Shown here: in pieces, positions 42,797-53,944 of the stretch | Layout: the number at the start of each line of letters is the position of its first letter | Numbering within the stretch: the first letter of the stretch is position 1 | Source of the DNA: Lucinisca nassula | Lineage: Eukaryota; Mollusca; Bivalvia; Lucinida; Lucinidae | NCBI GenBank assembly: GCA_963580285.1 | Contig: OY757017.1 | Span: forward strand, 13,962,538 to 14,026,537 | Length of the DNA stretch: 64,000 nucleotides | Reading direction: 5' to 3' | The notes under the pieces: generated by a model | What the model saw: only the letters and a program-made list of their open reading frames with translations | Database searches by the model: none | What the model was told of the DNA's origin: nothing | Position numbers and translations under genes: made by a program

Positions 42797-45095
42797 AGAG
42801 GCCCATGGGCCACTATGCTCACCAGAGCTCAGGTGGGCACTGCCAAATTGCAGCCATGTATTTTAACATGATATCATTTTAATCTGCCAAATGAACCCCA
42901 ATATCCAAATGAGCATCCATGTGGACTCAGTATATGAAACATTAGGCCTTTTATGAAGTAGAGGGGGTGGGGCATGGACCCAATGGAGCCCTGGTTGGTA
43001 TCACTAAATGTGTCTAATCACAAAGAACAAGAATATATATGGTTTAGCAGTGGGGATCTGCATGGCTGGAGATATAAGTGGAGGGGTTGGAGCATGCCCT
43101 GTCGTTCCCAGGAAAGCCCAAGATTGTTATCCCTAAATGTGTCTCATCATAAGGACCAAGTATATATATGGTTAAGGGGTGGGAATCTGAACGGTTTCCA
43201 AGATATCCTTTCATGAAGTGGAAAGGAGAGGACTGGCCCCTGCGGAAACACCTACAGTAGGTCTGCTAATAATAAGGAACAAGAACATATATGAATATGG
43301 GGTGGGGATTTAATGGTTTCTGAAATATATGGCCTTTTATGAAGTGGAAGGGCGGGACACATTGCCTCAGCACAAAGAGACCCCCAAGTTGGTGTGACTG
43401 AATGAGTCTTATCATAAGGAACAAGAATATATATGGTTTAGGGGTGGGGATCTTAACTATTTCTGAGATATGTGTCTTTTAATGAAGTCAAGCGGTGGAG
43501 CAAGGCCCGGGCATGCCCCGGGGACTCACAAGCTGGTGTCAATGAATGTGCCTTATCATAAGGAAGATGAATATATATGACTCAGGGGTGGGGCTCTGAA
43601 CAGTTTCTGAGATATAAGGCCTTTTGTGAAGTGCAGGGGTGGGGCAAGGCCCAGGGAGACCCCCAGGTTGGTGTCAATGAAAGTGTCTTATCATAAGGTA
43701 CAAGAATATATATGGTTTAGGGGTGGGGATCTGTAAGGTTTCCGAGATATTGTGATAATATGAAATGGAGGGGGTGGGGCATGGCCCCAGCACATCCCCG
43801 GGGACCCCCAGTGTGGTGTCACTGAATGTGTCTCATCATAATGAACAAGAACATATATGGTTTAGGGGTGGGGATCTGAACAGTTTCTGAGATATATGGC
43901 CTTTTGTGAAGTGAAGGGGTGGGGCATGGCTCTGGCGCACCCTGGAAGACCCCCAATTTGGGGTCAATGAATGCGTCTTATCATAAGGAGCAAGAATATA
44001 TATGGTTTAGGGGTGGGGATCTGTAAGGTTACCGAGATATTGGGCCTTTTATGAAATGGAGGGGCGGGACATGGCCCCGGCGCATCCCGGGGGACCCCCA
44101 GTTTGATGTCACTGAATGCGTCTTATCATAAGGAACAAGAGTATATAGGGTTCAGGGGTGGGGATCTGAATGGTTTCCGAGATATTGGGCGTTTTATGAA
44201 GTGGAGGGGGTGGGGCATGGCCTCGGCACATCCCGGAGGACCTCCAGGTTGGTGTCACTGAATGCGTCTTATCAATAGGAACAAGAATATATATGGTTTA
44301 GGGGTGGGGATCTGTAAGGTTTCTGAGATATAAGTCATTTTATGAAGTACTGGGGGCGGGGCATGGCCCCGGCACAACCTACTGGACCCCCAGGTTGACA
44401 TAACAGCATATGGCTGAGAGAAGTTTACTGAAGGAACATTTCTATGAAAGTTTTGTCAAAATATCTGCAAAGGCTTTGTAGTTAATGCCATTTTTCAATT
44501 TTCCCCATTATAAGTCTATGGAAAATCTAAGTTGCCATAGCAACCAAACTAAAGAGCCGAATTTCATAAAAAACACAAAACCTGTAAAGGCAGATATGGT
44601 GAATATTTCCATAAACTTTCAGCCTCATAGAGCATACGGTTTCTGAGGAGATGATTTTTTAAGTATTTTTTTTTTCTATTTTTTCATTTTGGTTTCCATG
44701 GCAACCAATACAAATGAGCAGTAGGCCTTAAATCATATGGCAGATAGTAGATTGCCTAAGGAATATTTCTATGAAAGTTTTGTCAAAATATCTGCAGTGG
44801 CTTGGCAGTAAATGCCATTTTTCAATTTTCCCCATTATAAGTCTATGGGAGATCTAAGTTGCTATAGCAACCAAACTAATGGGCCAATTTTCATAAAAAA
44901 CACAAACTTTCAATCCCCTAGCCCAAGGATGCTACAGATAAAATTTGGGCTGAATCGGTCCAGTGGCTTCGGAGAAGAAGATGTTTGAAAGTGTTGACGT
45001 CAGACGACGACGACGACGACGACCACGACGACGACGCCGGACAACTGCCTATCCTATAAGCTCCCCCGGAGCCTTCGGCTCTGGTGAGCTAAAAA
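42797..45095. mobile_element. T2: 2.3-kb tandem element with short inverted ends
   Basis: Left end GGCCCATGGGCCACTATGCT then CACCAGAGCTC; right end GAGCCTTCGGCTCTGGTGAG. The shared inverted word is GCTCACCAGAGC. The body has about ten units of ~143 bp (42985-44400), each with AAGGAACAAGAATATATATG and TTAGGGGTGGGGATCTG. Then come two 339-bp units (44418, 44757) with GTCAAAATATCTGC and CCCCATTATAAGTCTATGG, then (GAC)n at 45003-45036. No credible protein frame. Confidence 0.75.
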
Positions 45096-45157
45096 ATATT
45101 TGAAAGTGTCTTCTGCTACTGATTCCCAGAGCTTGGAAGATAGTATTGTTCGGTAGC

Positions 45158-45855
45158 CGGACAAAATCCCCCCGGGCATAATCCCCCCGGACAAAATCCC
45201 CCTTTTTGTAAAGGCGGACAAAATCCCCCTCGGACAAAATCCCCCCGGACAAAATCCCCCTCGCTGTATGTCAGGTTGGACGAAATCCCCCCGGAAAAAA
45301 TCCCCCTTGCTCTAAATTGTTCCAGTTAATTATCCTTCCACTACCCACAATTTATGTTTTTGAGCAGAAATATGAAAAATATTGGAATCTGTTATTGGAA
45401 TATGTCAATTTAACTGATCATGCCAGACATAATCCTAATGGGTCGAGAGGTCCATAAAACCCCAAAGCACACATGTACAATTACAAAAAGTTAATACAAG
45501 TATGTCCTTTTTACTTTGATCTTACAAGCAACGTCTCCAAAATGACCTATACAGTGTTGACGGGCAATAATTTCTCCATGAGCACCAATATAGCTTTGAT
45601 AGTACTGCACCAAATCGGATATGGAATCTGCAGTTTTCAAAACGACAGACTGATTTTCAAAAACCAGTAATTGTGCATGTGGAGGTGTGCGGGATACTGC
45701 CCACCTTTATAAACAGCAGGGGGGACTATGTCCGGGGGGGATTTTGTCCAGGGGGATTTTGTCCACCTGAACAAATGTTGGGGGGGGGGGGGTGTCCGCC
45801 TTTACAAAAAGGGGGATTTTGTCCGGGGGGATTATGTCCGGGGGGATTTTGTCCT
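45158..45855. mobile_element. Foldback FB-D: inverted minisatellite arms, 8-bp target duplication
   Basis: Left arm (45158-45309) is repeats of GGACAAAATCCCCCC; the right arm (45719-45855) is the complement, GGGGGGATTTTGTCC. Both arms also share TTTTTGTAAAGGCGGAC. The middle holds M-type (CCCACAATTTATGTTTTTG) and SINE-A (CAACGTCTCCAAAATGACC) scraps. Flanked by TATTGTTC at 45144-45151 and 45862-45869. The long G- and F-rich frames here are repeat translations. Confidence 0.82.
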
Positions 45856-46317
45856 GGAATCTATTGTTCATGTTGCTATTACATTAAATCATATTTAGCC
45901 GATCAATCGAAGACGCAATCTGTGTGAAATTATTCATCGGGTCTTTGCATGTAGCAGAATCTCATCTCCCCTCAGGCGAATTAAACAGACTCGGACCAGA
46001 CTGCGTGTATTCGCAAACTGATCCCAGTCTTTGTTTATTGCACACAATAAGGTCATTATATTGAGCCGGAACCCATGATTTAGTATTTGCTTGCTTTGAT
46101 AGTCCAATGACTCAGATCAGACTGCACCCGTTCGTATTCCTCTATCCGATTCGCGCTTGGCAAGTGCACCAGGATAATATAAATCAATGCTAGAAAAACA
46201 ACCTAGTTGATTGCTGTCTATTCATTTAAGAGGTGATATTCTTATGTGCCTCGGGCGGTCCTCAGTCTACCTTTCCAATGATGTTCACCCGTGACTTCGC
46301 GATGTTACGCGGTTGGT

Positions 46318-46553
46318 AACCCATTTAGTACCGGAAACCCCCCCAAAACAGGTACCCTGGCAAACAGTGCAGGCCCAAATCAGACGCCGCAGAACGCGGC
46401 GCCTGATCAGGGCCTACACTGTTTGCTAAAAGTTCAGCCATTTTTCAAATGAATTTTGAAGAAAACACAACCTGACACCCCTAAATCATGAAATGGACTC
46501 GTACTATATATAAGGAGGAACATTCCATTTGGTACAAAAAGGGTTAACAGGGA
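46318..46553. mobile_element. M6 MITE, complete, reverse
   Basis: TAACCCATTTAGTACCGGAA to TTGGTACAAAAAGGGTTAA, hairpin AGACGCCGCAGAACGCGGCG. Confidence 0.82.
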
Positions 46554-46659
46554 TTAATATAATTATTGGTTTGTTACGCCAAGGTCATTTTCTCGAAAAA
46601 CCCTATTGTTTTTGCCTTTATCTCTTTATAATTAAATCAAAGTCTTAAGTAAATCTGAT

Positions 46660-47055
46660 GGGTCCGAGCTTAAAGTGAGACAGAGAGGGATAATAGGTTA
46701 ACTAAAATTGATCTAACTAGTGTTGACTGGGCCGTGAAATCCATCACAAACAAAGAGTCAAACAAACAAACAAATCATTATAAATGAAAATCATCAGTTA
46801 AAAAATACGTTATTTTCTAATTTCTGCTCAAAACAAAGTTTGTGGATACTCACCGGAACCGCCTCGACGAGGCGGTCAAACGGGCACAAAACATAGTTTG
46901 TGGGTACTCGTTAGAACCCTCTCGGCGTTGCAAACTGGTACCCACAATCTATGTTTTTAAGCAGAAAAAAAATGTGTACAACTGTAAACCCTGTTTTACT
47001 ACATAAAAGTGGGGTTTAAGGGGGTCAAAATTATGCAGCGTGTTTTATGATGGTC
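46660..47055. mobile_element. SINE-D tail and M1 MITE
   Basis: 46660-46770 TTGACTGGGCCGTGAAATCC. 46800-47055 is M1-like with two broken hairpins (GGAACCGCCTCGACGAGGCG; TTAGAACCCTCTCGGCG) and the end GCAGCGTGTTTTATGATGG. Confidence 0.65.
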
Positions 47056-47111
47056 AAACCAAAGTAACAAACAGATTATTCCATTTCAAACTGATAATTA
47101 AGCATATCGTC

Positions 47112-47406
47112 GCCCCCGCCCATAGGGGCTTGAAGAAATATATGGGCTGCATGATGCTTCCACGCAGAGCTGAATCCGGCCCGCACACTAGTACTGGTAA
47201 ACCGCTTGGAGGATCTAAGCCTGTCCAGGAACCGCGGTGCGAGGTGGACTGTCCATGCTAATAAACCCTATTGGTTTCATAGGGCAACAGGGCTTGAGAT
47301 GTCATTTCATCTCAATGTCGGGTAAAAGTCCCACAAAATGGAAGCGGCGTCTCCAAAATGACCTTTACAGTGTTGACGGGGACGTTAAACCTCAAATCAA
47401 ACAAAA
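47112..47406 (+). mobile_element. SINE-A copy
   Basis: GCCCCCGCCCATAGGGGCTT to GACGTTAAACCTCAAATC; near full length and close to the copy at 21155. Confidence 0.85.
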
Positions 47407-47478
47407 AACAAAAATTAAGCATATCGTAGGCGTAATAAAGTCTTTGTTTTCGAAAACATTTACATTTGAGAATACATC

Positions 47479-47480
<2 letters not shown>

Positions 47481-47529
<49 letters not shown>

Positions 47530-47532
47530 AAA
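47481..47532. repeat. (AAAT)n microsatellite
   Basis: About 13 tandem AAAT units. Confidence 0.95.
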
Positions 47533-48057
47533 TCCCGAACCATACAGTTCAAGAAGCACGTCGTATGCGCAATATATTCTTTGTTATTGTTTACCTTAGT
47601 AACAACCGCTGACTGCTGGTTACCAAGGTAAACTGGAAATAGAAAAGGAGGGTCGTGTATTTCATTTTCAAAAAGGACCAAATTATTCTCATTTCTATTT
47701 TACAAAATTTATATGGACGTGTTCGCAATACATTTGCCAACATACTCCCGCTTGCACAGAATAAAAATAACAACTTACAAAAAAGTTATGACAATGTATT
47801 CATCAGTTTTTGTCGCTTCATTCAGTAGTTTTACTATATATTCTATACATTTAGAGGGTGCCTCCAATTATATGTAAAAAGGACCAAAAAGTTGTTGATG
47901 AAACTTCATGAAAAATACATGTGTGCATTCGTAAAAGAATGCAGAATCATGAACCGCTGGCACAGAAAAGATATTGCTATAACTATTTATTTTATAAGGA
48001 AATAATTATCAATTTCCTATATAAATCTATGTATTTACTTTAACCGACTGCGGTTAC

Positions 48058-48305
48058 CTGGATGTCCGTTAAAGTTCGACATGGGTAAACCGCTTTAATA
48101 GAGGATCTAAGCCTGCCAAGGAAAAGCCGTGCAAGTCGGACCCTCCATGCTTATTTATAAACCCTTTTGGTTTCTTTAGGCGACAGGGCTTGAGGTGTCA
48201 TTTCATCTCAATGTCGGGTAAAAGTCCCACAAAATTGGAAGCAACATCTCCAAAATGACCTATTTAGTGTTGACGGGGATGTTAAACTTCAAATCAAACA
48301 AAACA
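48058..48305 (+). mobile_element. SINE-A copy, 5' part diverged
   Basis: AAACCGCTTTAATAGAGG to GATGTTAAACTTCAAATC. Confidence 0.75.
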
Positions 48306-48845
48306 ATGACATGAAAACAAGGCAGACAACTAAAACTTCCAATGATCCAGTTGTGGTAGCAGTTATTGTCCACCATACCTTTTTTTCTAGACTACTTTTC
48401 AGCAACAAATATGTCTTGAAATTGTATTATTTTGATACACGGTATTGGCACAAATTTGCTGTATACTCTACCGTGGAATATTTTTGAGCAATGACGTTCT
48501 CACACATTGTAGCATAATAACTTATGAACCTATTTATGCAATTTTATTTGGCTATATTACCATTGAGAATGTGTTTGAATGCAAATGAATTGAAGCACAT
48601 AAATAGAGGTATGTTTTTCTCAATAATTCCTGAATTGCTGGAAAAATTCTAACAGAACAGGTGAATAAGTTGAAATAAATTATGGGCCAAGTAACTTTTC
48701 AAAAATCTTGACAGTTTTGCAAAATTCAATTAAACAAATTTTGAACACCACACCATTACCCCACCCACTTTTTGTACATTCGGTTAACCCTTAAATCGAT
48801 TTTCTGCATGGTTATTTCTGCAAATACTCGCATTTATATTTGGAG
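48306..48845. other. Unassigned inner flank of the right Tc1 end
   Basis: AT-rich; could be the original subterminal part of the Tc1 element. No match to the left subterminal part beyond the ~23-bp ends. Confidence 0.4.
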
Positions 48846-49195
48846 ATGCGTTTCTTTTTCGGTTCAGTATATATTTTGAGCAGAAAGAAAAAAAATTCAC
48901 TATTTTTCATCTTAACATTTCTTTTTTCCGGCGATAAAATTTACAATGTATTTGTATAGGCGTGTTTACCTAATGTTTCCCTTTGATGTTTTGGATGGGC
49001 AGTGTGTTCTGATTCGTTCAGTTCATGAAGTAGATTTACTCATTTAATTTGTAATGTTTCAATTATAATGCCGTTCCCTTTTATAAGTCTTTCCTTCCCG
49101 CTGGTGTCTTGAACGGTAAGCTGGAAAGATCAAGGTAATTTTATCGATTCCTGGTCTTCTCGCTCAAGACATGATATTGTTTTTTTCATCATCTG

Positions 49196-49555
49196 ATTAT
49201 ATGACGTCGCGAGAATGCAATAACATCATGCAATAAATTCGATAATCCACTAGTGGATAAAATATGCAAATTAGTAAGATACGCCCTGTAGCGTCACATG
49301 TACGACGTCCTTAATGACGTCGCGTTTACTAATGGCGGAATATTGACATTTTTATTAAATAATCATGAATAAAAAACGTTTTAGATGACATTTGATAAAT
49401 AGAATCTTGCATTCGTGCTCATATATTATTGAATTTATTAAACTCGTTGGAGAAAAGGGATAAAATGATCGGCAAGCCTCGCATTTTATCCCTTTTCCTC
49501 AACTCGTTTAATACATTCAATAATACATGACCACTCATGTAAGATCCTCTATGTA
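49196..49555 (+). mobile_element. HP element next to exon 49610
   Basis: TATATGACGTCGCGAGAATG to CATGTAAGATCCTCTATG with CCACTAGTGGATAAAATATG and the AAATGATCGGCAAGCCTCGC hairpin. Confidence 0.8.
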
Positions 49556-49609
49556 GTAAAATCGCTTAGATTTTTAACATTTCTATCTGAACTCGACATT
49601 ATGTTCCAG

Positions 49610-49728
49610 GTCGGCAGCCCTTACAGAGCAAGGGCACAGTTGTACCAGTATTGAGGGTAGAAGCACTAAGGCAGAATATCTGGGCGTATCAACTACTACG
49701 TGTAGAAGATAAAATAGTTCATTTGAAA
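49610..49728 (+). CDS. Transglutaminase exon, N-terminal domain strands
   Basis: Acceptor TTCCAG at 49604-49609, donor GTAAGT at 49729. It is 119 bp, phase 1 in and phase 0 out, 40 residues including GRQPLQSKGTVVPVLRV and QNIWAYQLLRVEDKIVHLK. It lies where family members have the strands between the RRGQ motif and the 'SP..A.VG.Y' motif of the next exon. The W in 'IWAYQLL' matches the usual tryptophan of this strand. The HP hairpin element ends at about 49555, only 55 bp before the acceptor. Confidence 0.85.
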
Positions 49729-50391
49729 GTAAGTCTCTTAGTGTGACCAAACAAAAGTACGTTAACGTTATTTTTAAGGAGACTAATTTCTGAAATTATC
49801 CCTAACGTTAAGTGTCAGAATCTTCTTCCAACTGTGTTTTTCTTTTTCTTCTTTTCTTTTCTTTAACCATAGAGTTTGTTGGAACAAAATGCTCTCCTCC
49901 ACAATTTTCCAGGAAAGAGGATGTAGTATTAACGCGACTGCGCCTTGGCCATACTAGAGTTACTCATTCTTATTATGTCTTCCCCGAAAAAATTTTTTTC
50001 GGAGAGACATATTGTTTTTCCCCCGGGCGTCTGTCTGTCCGTCTGTCCGTCCGTCCGTCCGTCTGTCTGTCTGTCCGTCTGTCACACTTTCGTGTCCGCT
50101 CTATAACTTGAAAACCGTTAGAGCTATCTTCACGAAACTTGGTATAAATATTAATCAGCATTAGACGACGTGCAGTGCGCAAGAACTATAACTCTCGCAT
50201 TTATACATTTTGAATTATCTCCCTTGGAAGTTTGTCGGTATGTATATATGTATGGGCAAATCGTGTCCGGTCAATAACTTTCTTATTTTCTGATGGATTT
50301 TAAAATTACTTGGCAGAAATATTAACAACCATAAGACGATGTGTGGTGCGCATGAGGCAGGTTGGTACCTCAAAGGTCAAGGTCATACTTA

Positions 50392-50727
50392 GAGGTCAAA
50401 GGTCAAAAAAGGGGCCTTTTTTCGCATTTTGTCAATAACCTTCTTATTTTGAGATGGATTTTAAAATTACTTGGCATAATTATAAACAACCATGAGACGA
50501 TGTGTGGTGCGCATGAGGCAGGTCGGTACCTCAAAGATCAAGGTCATACTTAGAGGTCAAAGGTCAAAAAAGGGGCCTTTTTTCATATTTAGTGAATAAC
50601 TTTCTTATTTTGAGATGGATTTTAAAACTACTTGGCATAATTATTAACAACCATGAGACGCTGTGTGGTACACATGAGGCAGGTCGGGACCTCAAAGGTC
50701 AAGGTCATTCTTAGAGGTCAAAGGTCA
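50392..50727 (+). promoter_or_regulatory. Array of perfect DR1 (AGGTCA-A-AGGTCA) and TCAAGGTCA motifs
   Basis: Perfect AGGTCAAAGGTCA at 50392-50404, 50554-50566 and 50715-50727, each preceded by TCAAGGTCA (first at 50376-50384). DR1 is the known site for HNF4 and RXR-type receptors. TCAAGGTCA is the extended half-site for ERR and FTZ-F1/SF-1 receptors. Function here is inferred only. Confidence 0.45.
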
Positions 50728-50937
50728 AAAAATGGGCCTTTTTTCGTATTTGGTCAATAACTTTCTTATTTTGAGATGGATTTTGAAATCACTTGGCAGA
50801 AATGTTAACTAATATCAGACGATGTGTTGTGTACATGACCCAGGTTGGTTCCTCAAAGGCCAAGGTCATACTTAGAGGTCAAAGGTAAAAAAGGGGCCTT
50901 TTTGGGGGGGTTTGTCAATAACTTGCTTATTTTTAGA

Positions 50938-52806
50938 TATAACCAGTGCTTCAGCTGAAGTGCACGACCCGCCGGATGCTTTAAGCTTATGAGTGTTACC
51001 ATATATGGGTACGGCGGCCATTTTGGTCATGTGACCTGGACCTAAAACGGTTCCCCCAATAAATGCGCCTTATCGTAAGGAGCAAAAATATATCTTATAC
51101 TTTAGTACTGTATTCTGAATCGTTTGCAGGATAAAATGCATTCTCACTTTTCCAATACAAAAGCATATGTGTCAAAGTTTGACATAGGCACAAAGAAGGT
51201 CAAGGTCAACCCAGGGTCACCATTTTAGCAATTTATGATGGGCCTACGTCCCAGATGCTATTTATCAAGTTTCGTGGAAATCTGCCCAGTGGTTCTGGAG
51301 AGGACTATTTTTGAAGGGCTTTTACCATATATGGCTTGGCGGCCATTTTGATCATGTGACCTGGACCCCATGAACAAATTTTGGTTTCCCCCGTCCCATA
51401 GAGGCTCCATATGAAATCTGACATCAATCGGCCCAACGGTTTCCGAGGAGAAGCAGTTCGAAAATTTTCACATTTTTCGCCTCGGCGAGGCTATACTAAA
51501 TGGAATGTAATATTTCGCAAATTCATTGGTTAGATCTCATTGATATCTATCAGTATGCCAAAAATTGTTTAAATATTCCAACAAAAGCATATGTGTCAAA
51601 GTTTGACCTAGGCACAAAGAAGGTCAAGGTCAACCCAGGATCACAATTTTAGCAATTTATGATGGGCCTATGTCCCAGATGCTATTTATCAAGTTTCGTG
51701 GAAATCTGCCCAGTGGTTCTGGAGAAGACTATTTTTGAAGGGTTTTTACCATATATGGCTTGGCGGCCATTTTGGTCATGTGACCTGGACCCCATGAGCA
51801 AATTTTGGTTTCCCCTATCCCATAGAGGCTCCATATGAAATTTGACTTCAATCAGCCCAATGGTTTCCGAGGAGAAGCAGTTCGAAAATTTTCACATTTT
51901 TCGCCTCGGCGAGGCTATACTAAATGGAATGTAATATTTCGCAAGTCCATTGGTTAGATCACATTGATATCTATCAGTATGCCAAAAATTGTTTAAATAT
52001 TTCAAGCGGTTAAGTCACTATCACCAATTTTCACAAACGGGTTAAGGACGGACAGACAGACAGACCATATATGGCTTGGCGGCCATTTTGGTCATGTGAC
52101 CTGGACCCCATGAGCAAATTTTGGTTTCCCCCATCCCATAGAGGCTCCATATGAAATTTGACTTCAATCGGCCCAACGGTTTCCGAGGAGAAGCAGTTCG
52201 AAAAGTTTCACATTTTTCGCCTCGGCGAGGCTATACTAAATGGAATGTAATATTTCGCAAGTTCATTTGTTAGATCTCATTGATATCTATCAGTATGCCA
52301 AAAATTGTTTAAATATTCCAAGCGGTTAAGTCACCACACCAATTTTCACAAATGGGTTACGGACGGACAGACAGACAGACCATATATGGCTTGGCGGCCA
52401 TTTTGGTCATGTGACCTGGACCCCATGAGCAAATTTTGGTTTCCTCCATCCCATACAGGCTCCATATTAAATTTGACTTCAATCGGCCCAACGGTTTCCG
52501 AGGAGAAGCAGTTCGAAAATTTTCACATTTTTCGCCTCGGCGCGGCTATACTAAATGGAATGTAATATTTCGCAAGTTCATTGGTTAGATCTCATTGATA
52601 TCTATCAGTGTGCCAAAAATTGTTTAAATATTCCAAGCGGTTAAGTCACTATCACCAATTTTCACAAACGGGTTACGGACGGACAGACAGACTGACAGAC
52701 TGACAGAATGACCGATTGACCGAATGACAGAATGACACGGTGATTTTAGGGCACTCTTAGAAATCAACCGACTTCAGTCGGTCGCTTTTTCTGCGGGTCG
52801 TGCAAT
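50938..52806 (+). mobile_element. 1.9-kb element with GCACGACCCGC inverted ends nested in T3
   Basis: Inverted 11-bp GCACGACCCGC (about 50961) and GCGGGTCGTGC (about 52793). The body is units of about 305 bp with TGGCTTGGCGGCCATTTTGG, GAGGAGAAGCAGTTCGAAAA, TTCGCCTCGGCGAGGCTATA and GGACGGACAGACAGACAGAC. T3 sequence continues on both sides. Confidence 0.7.
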
Positions 52807-53944
52807 TTGAAGTTACTTGGCAAACATGTTAACTATCATGAGAAGATGTGTTGCATGCATGATTCAGTTTGGTACCCAAAATGCCAAGGTCATACATAGA
52901 GGTCAAAGGTAAAAAGGGGCCTTTTTTCGTGTTTGGTCTATAACTTTCTTATTTTGAGATGGATTTTGAAATTGCTAGGCAGAAGTGTTAACCACCATAA
53001 GATGATGTGTTGCACGCATGACCCAGTTTGGTACCTGAAAGGTCAAGGTCATACATAGAGGTTAAAGGTAAAAAAGGGGCCTTTTTTGTGTTCTGTCAAT
53101 AACTTCTTATTTTTAGATGGATTTGAAATTACTTGGCAGAAATGTTAACCACCATGAGACGATGTGTTGTGTGCATGACTCAAGTTGGTACCTCAAATGT
53201 CAAGGGCAAAAGGTCAAAGGACAAGAAGGGGCCTTTTTTTTAGTGTTCAGTCAATAACTTTCTTCTTCCTGGATAGATTGTGAATTTACTTGGCAGAAAT
53301 GTTAACCATCATGCGATGATGTGGTGCACGCTAGACCCAGGTCGGTACCTCCAAGATCAAGGTCATACTAAGAGGCCAGAGATAAATAAAGTTTGTTTTT
53401 TTTGTGTCCAGTCATTAACTTATTTATTTCTGGATGGACTTTATAAAGTAACCATGCAGAAATGTTCACCGTCATTAGACCATGAGTCATGTGCAAGACC
53501 AAGGTCCATACCTCCAATGTCAAGGTCATACCTAGAGTTCAAAGGTAAAAAAGGGACAGTCAATAACTTCCTTATTCTTTGATGGATTATGAAATTACTT
53601 TGCAGAAATGTTAACCATCATGAGTCGATGTGTTGTACCTCAAAGGTCAAGGCCATACTTAGAGGTAAAAGGTAAAAAAGTGCTTTTTTGTTTACGGCCA
53701 ATAACTTTTTCATTTTTCTATGAACATTTTTACTATGCAGAAATGTTCATCTTCATTAGATGATGTGTTGCGCACAAGACCCAGCTCAATACTTCCAATG
53801 TCAAGGTTATACTTAACAGTCAAAAACGGGGGAGACATCTGTGTTTTTGTAGAAAAACAAATTCTAGTATTTTGAATGGTGATGATCAGCCTTCTTGTGT
53901 AGGATGTGATCAGTCATTCACTGTTAAACATATATTAATGAATG

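Larger units (their letters stand above)
38952..48871. mobile_element. 9.9-kb block bounded by Tc1/mariner inverted ends
   Basis: Left end TACTGAACTGAAAAAGAAAC then GCA. The right end, inverted, is TACTGAACCGAAAAAGAAAC then GCA (one mismatch in about 23). Both abut TA. A broken transposase gene lies near the left end (39237-40240). The rest is other repeats: T2 tandem element, FB-D, M6, M1, two SINE-A, and 2 kb of unassigned sequence. The usual size of such elements is 1.3-2.5 kb, so the body has grown by nested insertions. Confidence 0.75.
38779..48973. mobile_element. M1 MITE split by the 9.9-kb Tc1-ended block
   Basis: Left half 38779-38951 (CATCACGAAAACGCGCCTAC, hairpin TTAGAACCGCCTCGATGAGG, ACCCACAATA). 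Right half 48872-48973 (ATATATTTTGAGCAGAAAG to TGTATAGGCGTGTTTACCTA). Both halves align end to end with intact M1 copies. Confidence 0.8.
35154..49609 (+). other. Transglutaminase intron, 14.5 kb
   Basis: GTAAGC to TTCCAG intron in phase 1. About two thirds of it is one block, 38952-48871, bounded by Tc1/mariner ends. The rest is HP elements, SINE-A and -B copies, an A/T-rich hairpin element and a Penelope-type repeat. Confidence 0.8.
49955..53870 (+). mobile_element. T3: tandem element with ~162-bp units, split by a 1.9-kb element
   Basis: After a (GTCTGTCC)n run (50029-50085) come units of about 162 bp with AATAACTTTCTTATTTTGAG, ACTTGGCATAATTATTAACA, GAGACGATGTGTGGTGCGCA, AAGGTCAAGGTCATACTTAG and AGGTCAAAGGTCA (50230-50937), resuming at 52807-53870. 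Such long non-coding tandem elements are common in bivalve genomes; no protein frame was found. Confidence 0.7.

Noticed and set aside
42974..43216. 80-codon frame with repeated SLNVS/HKEQ
   Set aside because: It follows the 143-bp T2 unit and is not kept in the other units.
45673..45927. Gly/Phe/Cys/Pro-rich frame (repeats of PGGFC)
   Set aside because: A translation of the GGGGGGATTTTGTCC arm of FB-D.
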